Shown: positions 1-6,067 of the stretch, in pieces
How the letters are laid out: each line of letters opens with the position of its first letter
How positions within the stretch are numbered: position 1 is the first letter of the stretch
Assembly: GCA_030618905.1 (NCBI GenBank)
Contig: JAUXCL010000047.1
Coordinates: 1 to 13,987 of the forward strand
DNA length: 13,987 bases
Reading direction: 5' to 3'
Source: Bacteroidales bacterium
GTDB taxonomy: Bacteria > Bacteroidota > Bacteroidia > Bacteroidales > B18-G4
Program-made: the position numbers and the translations under genes
Notes under the pieces: generated by a model
Seen by the model: only the letters and a program-made list of their open reading frames with translations
What the model was told of the DNA's origin: nothing
Database searches by the model: none

Positions 1-328
1 CTACATCACGTGCAGTGACATCTAATTCAATATAAGCTGAAGACTGTCCCACAGGGATTTCTACAGTATTAGGAATATTCTGGAATGTTCTGACCACCCT
101 TAAGGTGGCAATATTCTTTTTGGAAGTAGGATTTTCAGCAACATAAACCAAAACTTTAAATACGGAGTCGACAGGAAGTGTTGTACTCACAGAAACAAAA
201 CCAGTGGAATCAACCAAATTAATTACCGGTTTGTAAACTATCGGGTCTTCTTCATCTTTGGTACAGGCAGTAAAGACTACGCTTCCTGCCATCATCAGTA
301 AAACAAATAATTTAATCGCTTTTTTCAT
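1..328 (-). CDS. small surface lipoprotein A, 3' end cut by the window
   Basis: I do not recognise a named family. The frame runs off the left edge, so only the first 109 residues are seen. The N-terminus (M-K-K-A-I-K-L-F, then a hydrophobic stretch) ends in a lipobox F-T-A-C with Cys22, so this is a predicted lipoprotein. Directly after the Cys come T-K-D-E-E-D, which fits the acidic export signal that sends Bacteroidota lipoproteins to the cell surface (known for the phylum; placement here is inferred). The remainder has alternating hydrophobic residues and reads as a beta-sandwich. It aligns by eye with the lipoprotein at 635-1048, for example P-V-I-N-L-V-D against P-V-L-N-I-I-E-D and A-E-N-P-T-S-K-K against E-E-N-P-F-T-K-N. 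An in-frame ATG two codons upstream (position 334) is an alternative start; I prefer 328 because it gives the usual M-K-K beginning. Confidence 0.85.
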   Translation of the reverse strand, partial: MKKAIKLFVLLMMAGSVVFTACTKDEEDPIVYKPVINLVDSTGFVSVSTTLPVDSVFKVLVYVAENPTSKKNIATLRVVRTFQNIPNTVEIPVGQSSAYIELDVTARDV

Positions 329-381
329 AAACATAATATTAAAATTAATCATTAGGAATTATTCTAAACTAATTGAACATG

Positions 382-389
382 CAAATATA
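382..389 (-). promoter_or_regulatory. -7 promoter element (TATATTTG) of lipoprotein A
   Basis: The minus strand reads TATATTTG, a full match to the Bacteroidota -7 consensus TAnnTTTG, and lies about 50 bases before the lipoprotein A start. I see no good TTTG -33 element at 19-23 bases upstream, so the call rests on the -7 box and its position. Confidence 0.55.
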
Positions 390-510
390 CGCTTTATATA
401 ATTTTAAACCCACATCAATGAGAAGTTAAAAATTCTTTGGTCACGGGATAAGAAGTAGTGTGGTTTTAACAAGCAGGAAAGAATTGGTTCAGGTGTGCTC
501 ATTTATATGC

Positions 511-591
511 CCATTTAATATCAAACGTCCGGACAGTATGTAAGATCCACACATTGTCCGGAAGTTCAAATTGAACCAGATCATTAAATGG
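511..591. repeat. nested inverted repeat in the lipoprotein A/B gap
   Basis: Outer arms: CCATTTAAT at 511-519 and ATTAAATGG at 583-591, a perfect 9-bp pair. Inner arms: TCCGGACAGT at 528-537 and ATTGTCCGGA at 553-562, ten pairs with one G-U, around a 15-base loop. Between the inner stem and the outer right arm lies GTTCAAATTGAAC (564-576), itself a palindrome around a single A. The right stem side is not followed by a T run on either strand, so it is not a standard intrinsic terminator. It lies 44 bases past the stop of lipoprotein B and could stabilise or end that transcript; this is inference. Confidence 0.6.
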
Positions 592-634
592 TTTAAGAGA
601 CTGGATGTAAAATTGGATTTGGGAAATTTTAATG

Positions 635-1048
635 CTATTCAGTAGTAATACAGATAGACTTTTGTGTCAGCCTGCCTTCCTTATCCGTCAGGATAAATTC
701 AAAGACTTCTTCACCAGTACTCAATTGAGCATTGAATTTAATTTCAAGCCACAAACTGGGTCCTTCAATCTGGAATGTGGTATCCCAGGCTTGCATTTTG
801 AATAATCTGATGATCTTAAGTTCGTCGAGTTCGTTTTTTGTGAATGGATTTTCTTCAGACCAGATCTTAAGCTGGAATTGATCCATAGTGGCCAAGGTCA
901 CATCTGCACTGACACAATTATTGTCCTCAATGATGTTGAGAACAGGATTGAGGTCAAGTACGGGTATAGGTTCTTCTTTTGTGCATGAAGTGAATGCTAC
1001 AATACCCGCCAGTAGAAATACTTTGAAAATCGTTTGTAGTTTTCCCAT
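635..1048 (-). CDS. small surface lipoprotein B (137 aa), paralogue of lipoprotein A
   Basis: The family is not recognised. The signal peptide (M-G-K-L-Q-T-I-F-K, hydrophobic core) ends at lipobox F-T-S-C with Cys22, followed by T-K-E-E, again a surface-export-like acidic signal. The mature part is about 115 residues and probably all beta. It shares its first half with lipoprotein A: the Cys-T-K-[D/E] start, the P-V-[IL]-N motif, the [AE]-E-N-P motif and an [VI]-[VI]-R-[TL]-F motif occur in the same order and at similar spacing. A tandem duplication is the simplest reading, although each copy has its own promoter. The start is an ATG at 1048 and fits the signal peptide well. Position downstream of pcm on the same strand may be incidental, since a promoter lies between them. 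Confidence 0.88.
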   Translation of the reverse strand: MGKLQTIFKVFLLAGIVAFTSCTKEEPIPVLDLNPVLNIIEDNNCVSADVTLATMDQFQLKIWSEENPFTKNELDELKIIRLFKMQAWDTTFQIEGPSLWLEIKFNAQLSTGEEVFEFILTDKEGRLTQKSICITTE

Positions 1049-1108
1049 GATCGTTAAAATTTGTTAGAGAACACTGAGCAATTGTAGTTTTTGTTAATCT
1101 TCTGTGTA

Positions 1109-1116
1109 CAAAGATA
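1109..1116 (-). promoter_or_regulatory. -7 promoter element (TATCTTTG) of lipoprotein B
   Basis: TATCTTTG on the minus strand matches TAnnTTTG exactly and sits about 60 bases before the lipoprotein B start, in the gap after pcm. The expected -33 TTTG is not clear. Confidence 0.55.
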
Positions 1117-1212
1117 CAAAATAATCATTGAGTATATTCTCTGAAATTTACTAAGTATTTATACGGATGCCTTCCGGGTATAAGTACCTTGGCCTTTCAG
1201 GTACCCAGCAGA

Positions 1213-1860
1213 CTAGTCGTTGGCCTTATCTTCCAGCAGGGGAACAAAGCGGAATGCTCCATGTTTTTCTTCCCGTAGCTCTCCATCAGCCATCTTATCA
1301 ATGGTCATCATTTGTTGGATTTCAGAGCTTCCCACCGGAACTACCAGACGCCCTCCAATGTTGAGTTGTTCAAATAATTCAACTGGAAGTTCAGGGGCAG
1401 CTGCAGTAACCAGAATTTTGTCAAAAGGCGCGAAAGTGGGTAAACCTTTATATCCATCACCATAAAAAAGCCTTGGCCGGTATCCCAGCCTGGGTAAAAA
1501 TTCCCTGGTCTTGTCAAAAAGTTTCTTTTGACGCTCAACAGAAAACACTTTAGCCCCCAGCTCAAGCAGTACACAAGCCTGATAACCTGAACCGGTACCG
1601 ATTTCCAGAATTTTCTCGCCTTTTTTGACCCGGAGCAAATCTGTTTGAAATGCCACCGTATATGGCTGCGATATTGTTTGACCGGAACCAATGGGAAAAG
1701 GTTTGTCCTGGTATGCATATTCCAAAAAAGAAGAATCAAGAAATAAATGCCTTGGGATTTTTCCGATGGCTGATAAAACGCTTTCATCCTGAATGCCTTT
1801 TTGCCTGATTTCTTCAATCAGCTGTTTGCGTAAGCCCTTGTGCTTAAATGAGTCAATCAT
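1213..1860 (-). CDS. pcm: protein-L-isoaspartate O-methyltransferase
   Basis: This enzyme transfers a methyl group from S-adenosylmethionine to isoaspartyl residues in aged proteins, the first step of their repair; it acts in the cytoplasm. The 215-residue length is usual for the bacterial family. The family signature G-Q-T-I-S-Q-P-Y is at residues 60-67. The methyltransferase motif I, E-I-G-T-G-S-G-Y, at 86-93 binds the cofactor, with an acidic residue after the second strand in V-F-S-V-E-R. Further family motifs follow: F-D-K-I-L-V-T-A-A-A-P and G-G-R-L-V-V-P-V-G. The ATG at 1860 gives a full-length N-terminal helix. The gene is divergent from the oxidoreductase at 1979. Its own promoter is not clear; the best candidate box (TACTTTCG, 1914-1921) has one mismatch to the consensus. 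Confidence 0.96.
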   Translation of the reverse strand: MIDSFKHKGLRKQLIEEIRQKGIQDESVLSAIGKIPRHLFLDSSFLEYAYQDKPFPIGSGQTISQPYTVAFQTDLLRVKKGEKILEIGTGSGYQACVLLELGAKVFSVERQKKLFDKTREFLPRLGYRPRLFYGDGYKGLPTFAPFDKILVTAAAPELPVELFEQLNIGGRLVVPVGSSEIQQMMTIDKMADGELREEKHGAFRFVPLLEDKAND

Positions 1861-1932
1861 ACTTTGTCAGATGCATTTGGTCGATTAGAAGATTATAGGA
1901 TTGCAATACTTCACGAAAGTACTAAATTCGAA

Positions 1933-1962
1933 TTTGTTGTTTGATGAAAAAGTATACATTTG
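1933..1962 (+). promoter_or_regulatory. Bacteroidota-type promoter of the sugar oxidoreductase
   Basis: A -33 TTTG at 1933-1936 and a -7 TACATTTG at 1955-1962 are 18 bases apart, close to the sigma-ABfr arrangement. Transcription would begin around 1967-1970, leaving a leader of about 10 bases before the ATG at 1979. This rules against the upstream in-frame ATG at 1901, which lies before the promoter. Confidence 0.65.
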
Positions 1963-1978
1963 CAGAAATTTTTTGAAC

Positions 1979-2965
1979 ATGTTGAAAATTGGCGTACTTG
2001 GAGCAGGACATTTGGGCAAAATCCACCTCAAATGCATTAAACAAATTGAACAATTTGAGCTCATTGGTTTTTTTGACCCTGATGAAGTAGTTGCCGGGGA
2101 AGTGGAAAATGAGTATCAGATCAGAAGGTTTCAATCTATTGATGAGTTGATTAAAGCAGTGGATGTGGTGGATATCGTGACACCAACTGTTTCACATTTT
2201 GAATGTGCAGCCAAAGCACTGAAGCAATTTAAGCATGTTTTCATTGAAAAGCCTATTGTTACTACAACAGAGGAAGCCAAAAAACTCATTGACCTGGCTG
2301 AGGAAGCCAATATTAAAGTGCAGGTTGGCCATGTGGAGCGCTTTAATCCAGCTTTTATGGCCGCCCAGCCTTTTTTTGCACAACCCATGTTTATTGAAAC
2401 TCATCGCCTTGCTCAATTCAATCCCAGGGGTACTGATGTACCGGTGGTGCTTGACCTTATGATCCACGATATTGACATCGTACAAAGCGTTGTTCAGTCA
2501 GAAATCAAAAGAATCAGTGCCAGTGGTGTACAGGTAATTAGTGATACGCCGGATATCGCAAATGCCAGGATTGAATTTGCTAATGGATGTGTGGCCAACC
2601 TCACAGCCAGCAGGATTTCCATGAAAAATATGAGAAAGTCGAGGTTTTTCCAGAAAGATGCCTATATCGCGGTGGATTTTCTGGAAAAAAGCGTTGAGAT
2701 CATCAGGATGAAAGATATTGACCCCGATAAGATAGATCCTTTTGCCATGATCTTTGATTTGGGAGAAGGAAAGGGGAAAAAGCAAATACTCTTTGATAAA
2801 CCCAAAGTATATCCAATAAATGCTATTCAAAAGGAGCTGGAGAGTTTCTATGAGGCTATCGCAGACGATGTTACACCACCCGTTACGATATTCGATGGAT
2901 ACCATGCCCTGGATATTGCCTACCGGATTATGGAAGAATTACAAAGTTCCACAAACAACCAATAA
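1979..2965 (+). CDS. Gfo/Idh/MocA-family NAD(P)-dependent oxidoreductase (328 aa)
   Basis: Members of this family oxidise or reduce hydroxyl groups of sugars, nucleotide sugars or related compounds in the cytoplasm. The N-terminal Rossmann fold begins at residue 2 with G-V-L-G-A-G-H-L-G (5-13), the dinucleotide-binding loop. The family E-K-P motif is at 90-92, then G-H-V-E-R-F-N-P at 117-124. In the C-terminal substrate domain, D-L-M-I-H-D-I-D (159-166) supplies the usual Asp/His active-site residues. From memory, G-H-x-E-R-F-N-P resembles proteins annotated as UDP-GlcNAc 3-dehydrogenases, but I cannot settle the substrate. I chose the ATG at 1979 because the Rossmann fold starts right there and the promoter ends just before it; 26 further codons upstream look unlike the family. 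The neighbouring glycosylphosphotransferase supports a role in surface sugar synthesis. Confidence 0.9.
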   Translation: MLKIGVLGAGHLGKIHLKCIKQIEQFELIGFFDPDEVVAGEVENEYQIRRFQSIDELIKAVDVVDIVTPTVSHFECAAKALKQFKHVFIEKPIVTTTEEAKKLIDLAEEANIKVQVGHVERFNPAFMAAQPFFAQPMFIETHRLAQFNPRGTDVPVVLDLMIHDIDIVQSVVQSEIKRISASGVQVISDTPDIANARIEFANGCVANLTASRISMKNMRKSRFFQKDAYIAVDFLEKSVEIIRMKDIDPDKIDPFAMIFDLGEGKGKKQILFDKPKVYPINAIQKELESFYEAIADDVTPPVTIFDGYHALDIAYRIMEELQSSTNNQ

Positions 2966-3068
2966 TTAATTGCTGCTGTCTTGTTAAAAATATCTCACTG
3001 AAACAGACAATATAGAATTGATAATTACGTTGATTGTTAATAAGATGCCCCAAATCAGAAACCATTAC

Positions 3069-4022
3069 ATGAAGCACCTGCGAAAGTTATCTCTTTTCTT
3101 TCCTTTGGTTATGGTGTTCCTGGTATTATTTTCATGTAGAAAATTTGAGGGAGATCAGACAATTCCTGCATATATTAAAATTGATTTTCTTACGCTTAAA
3201 ACTGATTATTCTGTTGAAGGAACCAGTTCGGCAAAAATTGAGACCGTTTGGATCTATGTCGATGGTAATCTTGAGGGGATTTATGAACTGCCGGTTATGG
3301 CGCCAATCCTGGCCCGGGATATGAAGGAGGTCATCATACAGGCCGGAATCAACCTCAATGGGATTGCATCTACAAGAGCCCCATACCCATTTTATGAATC
3401 AGTAATTCAGGATGTTAGATTTCTCGAAAACAAGGTGGTGAACATCAACGGAGGTTATGTAGTTACGGGTAATGACTCAACAAAATTAGAATCCAAAACA
3501 CGTTATCTGGATAATTGTGTTTTCGTGTGGATGGAAGATTTTGAAGACCCCAGTGTTGGCCTGGACAGCTTGCCACCCAGCCAGGTGGATATTCAAAGAA
3601 CAAAACCCGTTAATCATCCTGAAGCATACTTATCATCTAATTCAAAATATTCTGGATATATCGAACTTACTGAAGATAAACCCTACTTTCGCATTGCAAC
3701 CAATGTAGGCAATGAAGACGGGTTTAAACTCCCACAGGCCAATAACTGGCCTATATTCCTGGAACTCAACTATAAGTGTAATCAGACTTTCACTATTGGC
3801 GTATTTGCAAATGAAATATCACAGATCATTGAAAACCCCTTGATTGGAATTAATCCATCGGAAGAGTGGAATAAAATATATATCAACCTCAAACCTATCG
3901 TGAATTACTCAATCAGTGCGGTCGACTTTAATATTGTCATGGATGGCCACCTGGGTGAAGGATTGACGAAGGGGGAGATTTACCTTGATAACATTAAGTT
4001 GATATACAGAAGTGGTCAATGA
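3069..4022 (+). CDS. lipoprotein of unknown function (317 aa), coupled to the glycosyltransferase
   Basis: The family is not recognised. From the ATG at 3069 the protein starts M-K-H-L-R-K followed by a hydrophobic core and lipobox L-F-S-C (Cys23), a good lipoprotein signal. No acidic export signal follows the Cys (R-K-F-E-G-D), so a periplasm-facing location is possible. The mature part looks like two beta-rich domains. The first holds V-W-I-Y-V-D-G-N-L-E-G-I-Y. The second begins near M-E-D-F-E-D-P and ends with G-E-I-Y-L-D-N-I-K-L-I-Y, an ending typical of jelly-roll, carbohydrate-binding-like domains; this is a fold guess. Earlier in-frame starts (a TTG at 3018 and an ATG at 3045) would put 8-17 extra residues before the signal peptide. 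The stop overlaps the next ATG by four bases (ATGA), so translation of the two is probably coupled. No clear promoter lies in the 103-base gap before it, so it may be read through from the oxidoreductase. Confidence 0.82.
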   Translation: MKHLRKLSLFFPLVMVFLVLFSCRKFEGDQTIPAYIKIDFLTLKTDYSVEGTSSAKIETVWIYVDGNLEGIYELPVMAPILARDMKEVIIQAGINLNGIASTRAPYPFYESVIQDVRFLENKVVNINGGYVVTGNDSTKLESKTRYLDNCVFVWMEDFEDPSVGLDSLPPSQVDIQRTKPVNHPEAYLSSNSKYSGYIELTEDKPYFRIATNVGNEDGFKLPQANNWPIFLELNYKCNQTFTIGVFANEISQIIENPLIGINPSEEWNKIYINLKPIVNYSISAVDFNIVMDGHLGEGLTKGEIYLDNIKLIYRSGQ

Positions 4023-5434
4023 ATAAAAATTTACAGGTTTTTAAGTACGTATTTTTTGACTTTATTGCAGCTGCAGTAGCCTGGGGACTATTCTTTATCT
4101 ACCGGAAATACGCAGTTGACAGCGATATCTTTGGGCATCTAAATGAAGTGTTCCAGGACAATAATTTCTACCTTGGCATCACACTGATCCCCCTTTTCTG
4201 GCTCATCCTGTATACCCTGGTGGGCACCTACCGGAAAATCTACAGGAAATCCAGGCTCAGAGAACTGGGCCAGACTTTGCTTATTACCTTAATAGGGGTT
4301 ACCATTATCTTTTTTGCCCTGATACTGGACGACATCATCGTTTCATACCGATCCTATTATCAGTCGTTTATGACCCTTTTTGGACTGCATTTTTTCTTGA
4401 CGTATAGCTTTCGGCTTATACTGACTTCCATCACAGTCAGGAAGGTCCATAAAAAGATAATTGGATTTAATACCATCATTGTTGGCAGTAATGGTAACGC
4501 CCTGTCTATTTATCATGAAGTTGAAAATCAGGAAAAGTCATCAGGGAATAAATTTGTAGGGTTTGTCAATGTTTTTGATTATGATTCCTATAGGATCAAG
4601 GAGTTCCTTCCACACCTGGGGAATTATAAAGCCTTAAAGAAGATCATTCATGAATATGAAGTTATGGAAGTAATTATAGCTATTGAGCGGTCTGAAAGAA
4701 AAACTATTGAAGATATCATAACCCTTTTGGAAGATCAGGATGTCATCATCAAGATAATCCCGGATATGCAGGATATCTTATTGGGTTCAGTAAAGATGTC
4801 TTCTGTATTTCACACACCCCTTATTCAGATTATGCCAGATCTGTTGCCTGCCTGGCAACAGTCACTGAAGCGCATTATGGACATCGTGGTTTCCATCATG
4901 GCGATGATCATATTAATTCCTGCTTACCTGTTTGTGGCCATTGGAACACTCATTACTTCCCGCGGACCTATTCTCTATTCTCAGAAGAGAGTGGGTATCA
5001 ATGGTGTACCTTTTAAAATGCATAAATTTCGATCCATGTATAAGGATGCGGAAAAAAATGGCCCACAGTTATCATCAGAACATGATCCCCGGATCACACC
5101 TTTCGGTAAGTTTCTGAGGAAAGTCAGATTAGATGAGATCCCTCAATTCTATACTGTACTCAAAGGTGACATGTCGCTGGTTGGCCCAAGGCCGGAAAGA
5201 CAGTTTTATATAGACCAGATAACAGAGAGGGTTCCTCATTACAGGTTTTTGCATAAGGTCAAGCCAGGGATTACTTCCTGGGGGCAGGTTAAATATGGTT
5301 ATGCATCGAATGTTGATGAAATGATTGAACGGCTCCGCTATGATCTGCTTTATATTGAGAATATGTCGCTGGCTATGGATTTTAAAATCCTGATTTATAC
5401 GGTCCTGATCGTGATCCAGGGCAGGGGAAAATAA
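4019..5434 (+). CDS. polyprenyl glycosylphosphotransferase, exopolysaccharide/O-antigen initiation (471 aa)
   Basis: Enzymes of this family transfer a sugar-1-phosphate from a nucleotide sugar to undecaprenyl phosphate at the inner membrane, starting a repeat unit of a surface polysaccharide. The layout is complete. About four transmembrane helices lie in residues 8-137. A CoA-binding-like Rossmann segment begins near I-I-V-G-S-N-G-N-A (about 153-161). Then comes the bacterial sugar transferase domain: K-R-I-M-D-I (about 284), a membrane re-entrant helix, K-F-R-S-M-Y (about 336), R-L-D-E-I-P-Q-F (about 370), L-V-G-P-R-P-E-R (about 385-392), and K-P-G-I-T-S-W-G-Q-V. Length and order match the EPS polyprenyl-glycosylphosphotransferase group. 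The sugar is not predictable from the sequence. The gene overlaps the lipoprotein before it by 4 bases and ends 3 bases from the converging DUF4294 stop, with no hairpin terminator in between. No other glycosyltransferases are visible, so the remaining pathway genes must be elsewhere. Confidence 0.94.
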   Translation: MNKNLQVFKYVFFDFIAAAVAWGLFFIYRKYAVDSDIFGHLNEVFQDNNFYLGITLIPLFWLILYTLVGTYRKIYRKSRLRELGQTLLITLIGVTIIFFALILDDIIVSYRSYYQSFMTLFGLHFFLTYSFRLILTSITVRKVHKKIIGFNTIIVGSNGNALSIYHEVENQEKSSGNKFVGFVNVFDYDSYRIKEFLPHLGNYKALKKIIHEYEVMEVIIAIERSERKTIEDIITLLEDQDVIIKIIPDMQDILLGSVKMSSVFHTPLIQIMPDLLPAWQQSLKRIMDIVVSIMAMIILIPAYLFVAIGTLITSRGPILYSQKRVGINGVPFKMHKFRSMYKDAEKNGPQLSSEHDPRITPFGKFLRKVRLDEIPQFYTVLKGDMSLVGPRPERQFYIDQITERVPHYRFLHKVKPGITSWGQVKYGYASNVDEMIERLRYDLLYIENMSLAMDFKILIYTVLIVIQGRGK

Positions 5435-5437
5435 TCA

Positions 5438-6019
5438 TTATATCTGTCCGTTTTCAATCATCCGTACTATCCATTCAATTTCCTGGTCTTCACCTTCCGG
5501 ATCATAATCGGTTTTGAGATTGTATCCAAAGATCTTGGCAAAGGCTTGCCACCAGAAAGCTACAAACCTGCCCCGGAAATCCTGGACCATTTCATAAGAG
5601 GAGTTTCCTGTTTCTCTTGAAATAAGTTTAATTAAGATCTTACCTTGTGAGAAAGTCAGCTTTTTCAAGTCCTCGCCATATTCTTCCTTGAGTTCATCCT
5701 CAGCCTTCTTCATGATTTTTTTGCGTTCCTTCTTGTCAGGTGTGTTGATCAGGATCTCCTCATACTCTCTGTATTTCAGGCCGGCGAGTTTTGCATAGGG
5801 ATATACTTTTTTTACATTTCTAACCAGTTTTGAATACCTTTTTGCCTGCCTTTTATTTTTCACCACCTTATAGGAAAAAATATAAACCTCTTTGAGCGGA
5901 ATGATAGGAAGGGTATCTCCATCAACGACCCGGGCATATACCACAACAGAGTCTTTTCCCTGGGCAAATATGCTAAGGGGAAAGATGCTGATAAACAGGA
6001 TATAGATGAATCTTTTCAT
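5438..6019 (-). CDS. DUF4294 secreted protein (193 aa)
   Basis: I recognise a DUF4294 protein, a family known from Bacteroidota with no assigned function. It begins with a signal peptide, M-K-R-F-I-Y-I-L-F and a hydrophobic core, with likely cleavage after A19 (I-F-A|Q). There is no lipobox Cys, so it should be released into the periplasm. Conserved blocks: D-G-D-T-L-P-I-I at 33-40, L-V-R-N-V-K-K-V-Y-P-Y-A-K at 65-77, Q-G-K-I-L-I-K-L-I-S-R-E-T-G in the middle, and Y-D-P-E-G-E-D near the end. The centre is rich in Lys and Glu (helical). In-frame starts upstream (ATG 6028, TTG 6043) exist; the ATG at 6019 gives the cleanest signal peptide. It follows clpX by 48 bases on the same strand without a promoter or terminator in between, so it is probably the last gene of the tig-clpP-clpX transcript. 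Confidence 0.88.
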   Translation of the reverse strand: MKRFIYILFISIFPLSIFAQGKDSVVVYARVVDGDTLPIIPLKEVYIFSYKVVKNKRQAKRYSKLVRNVKKVYPYAKLAGLKYREYEEILINTPDKKERKKIMKKAEDELKEEYGEDLKKLTFSQGKILIKLISRETGNSSYEMVQDFRGRFVAFWWQAFAKIFGYNLKTDYDPEGEDQEIEWIVRMIENGQI

Positions 6020-6067
6020 GATTATCATGCCCGATAATTTCAAAAACTATGCCGAAACAGGAATTTG

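Larger units (their letters stand above)
335..634. other. gene-poor gap between the two lipoprotein genes
   Basis: No convincing gene is visible in these 300 bases. The gap holds the leader and promoter of lipoprotein A (382-389) and a nested inverted repeat at 511-591, listed separately. One minus-strand frame is free of stops from inside the end of lipoprotein B down to a TGA at 499-501. It has no start codon and is shifted relative to lipoprotein B, so I do not call it a gene. Confidence 0.6.

Noticed and set aside
489..584. Short minus-strand open frame of 31 codons starting with ATG in the gap between the lipoprotein genes
   Set aside because: It runs through the arms of the inverted repeat, has no recognisable motif or signal, and is short enough to occur by chance.
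1176..1206. Inverted repeats GTACCT/AGGTAC and GGGTA/TACCC after the pcm stop as a terminator
   Set aside because: The stems are only 5-6 bp, the two compete, and no T run follows on the minus strand.
1914..1921. TACTTTCG on the minus strand as the pcm promoter
   Set aside because: It has one mismatch at a conserved -7 position and no -33 TTTG at the right distance; too weak to list.
3011..3020. TAGAATTG-like -7 box before the 317-residue lipoprotein
   Set aside because: It mismatches the TTTG part and lacks a -33, and co-transcription with the upstream gene is as likely.
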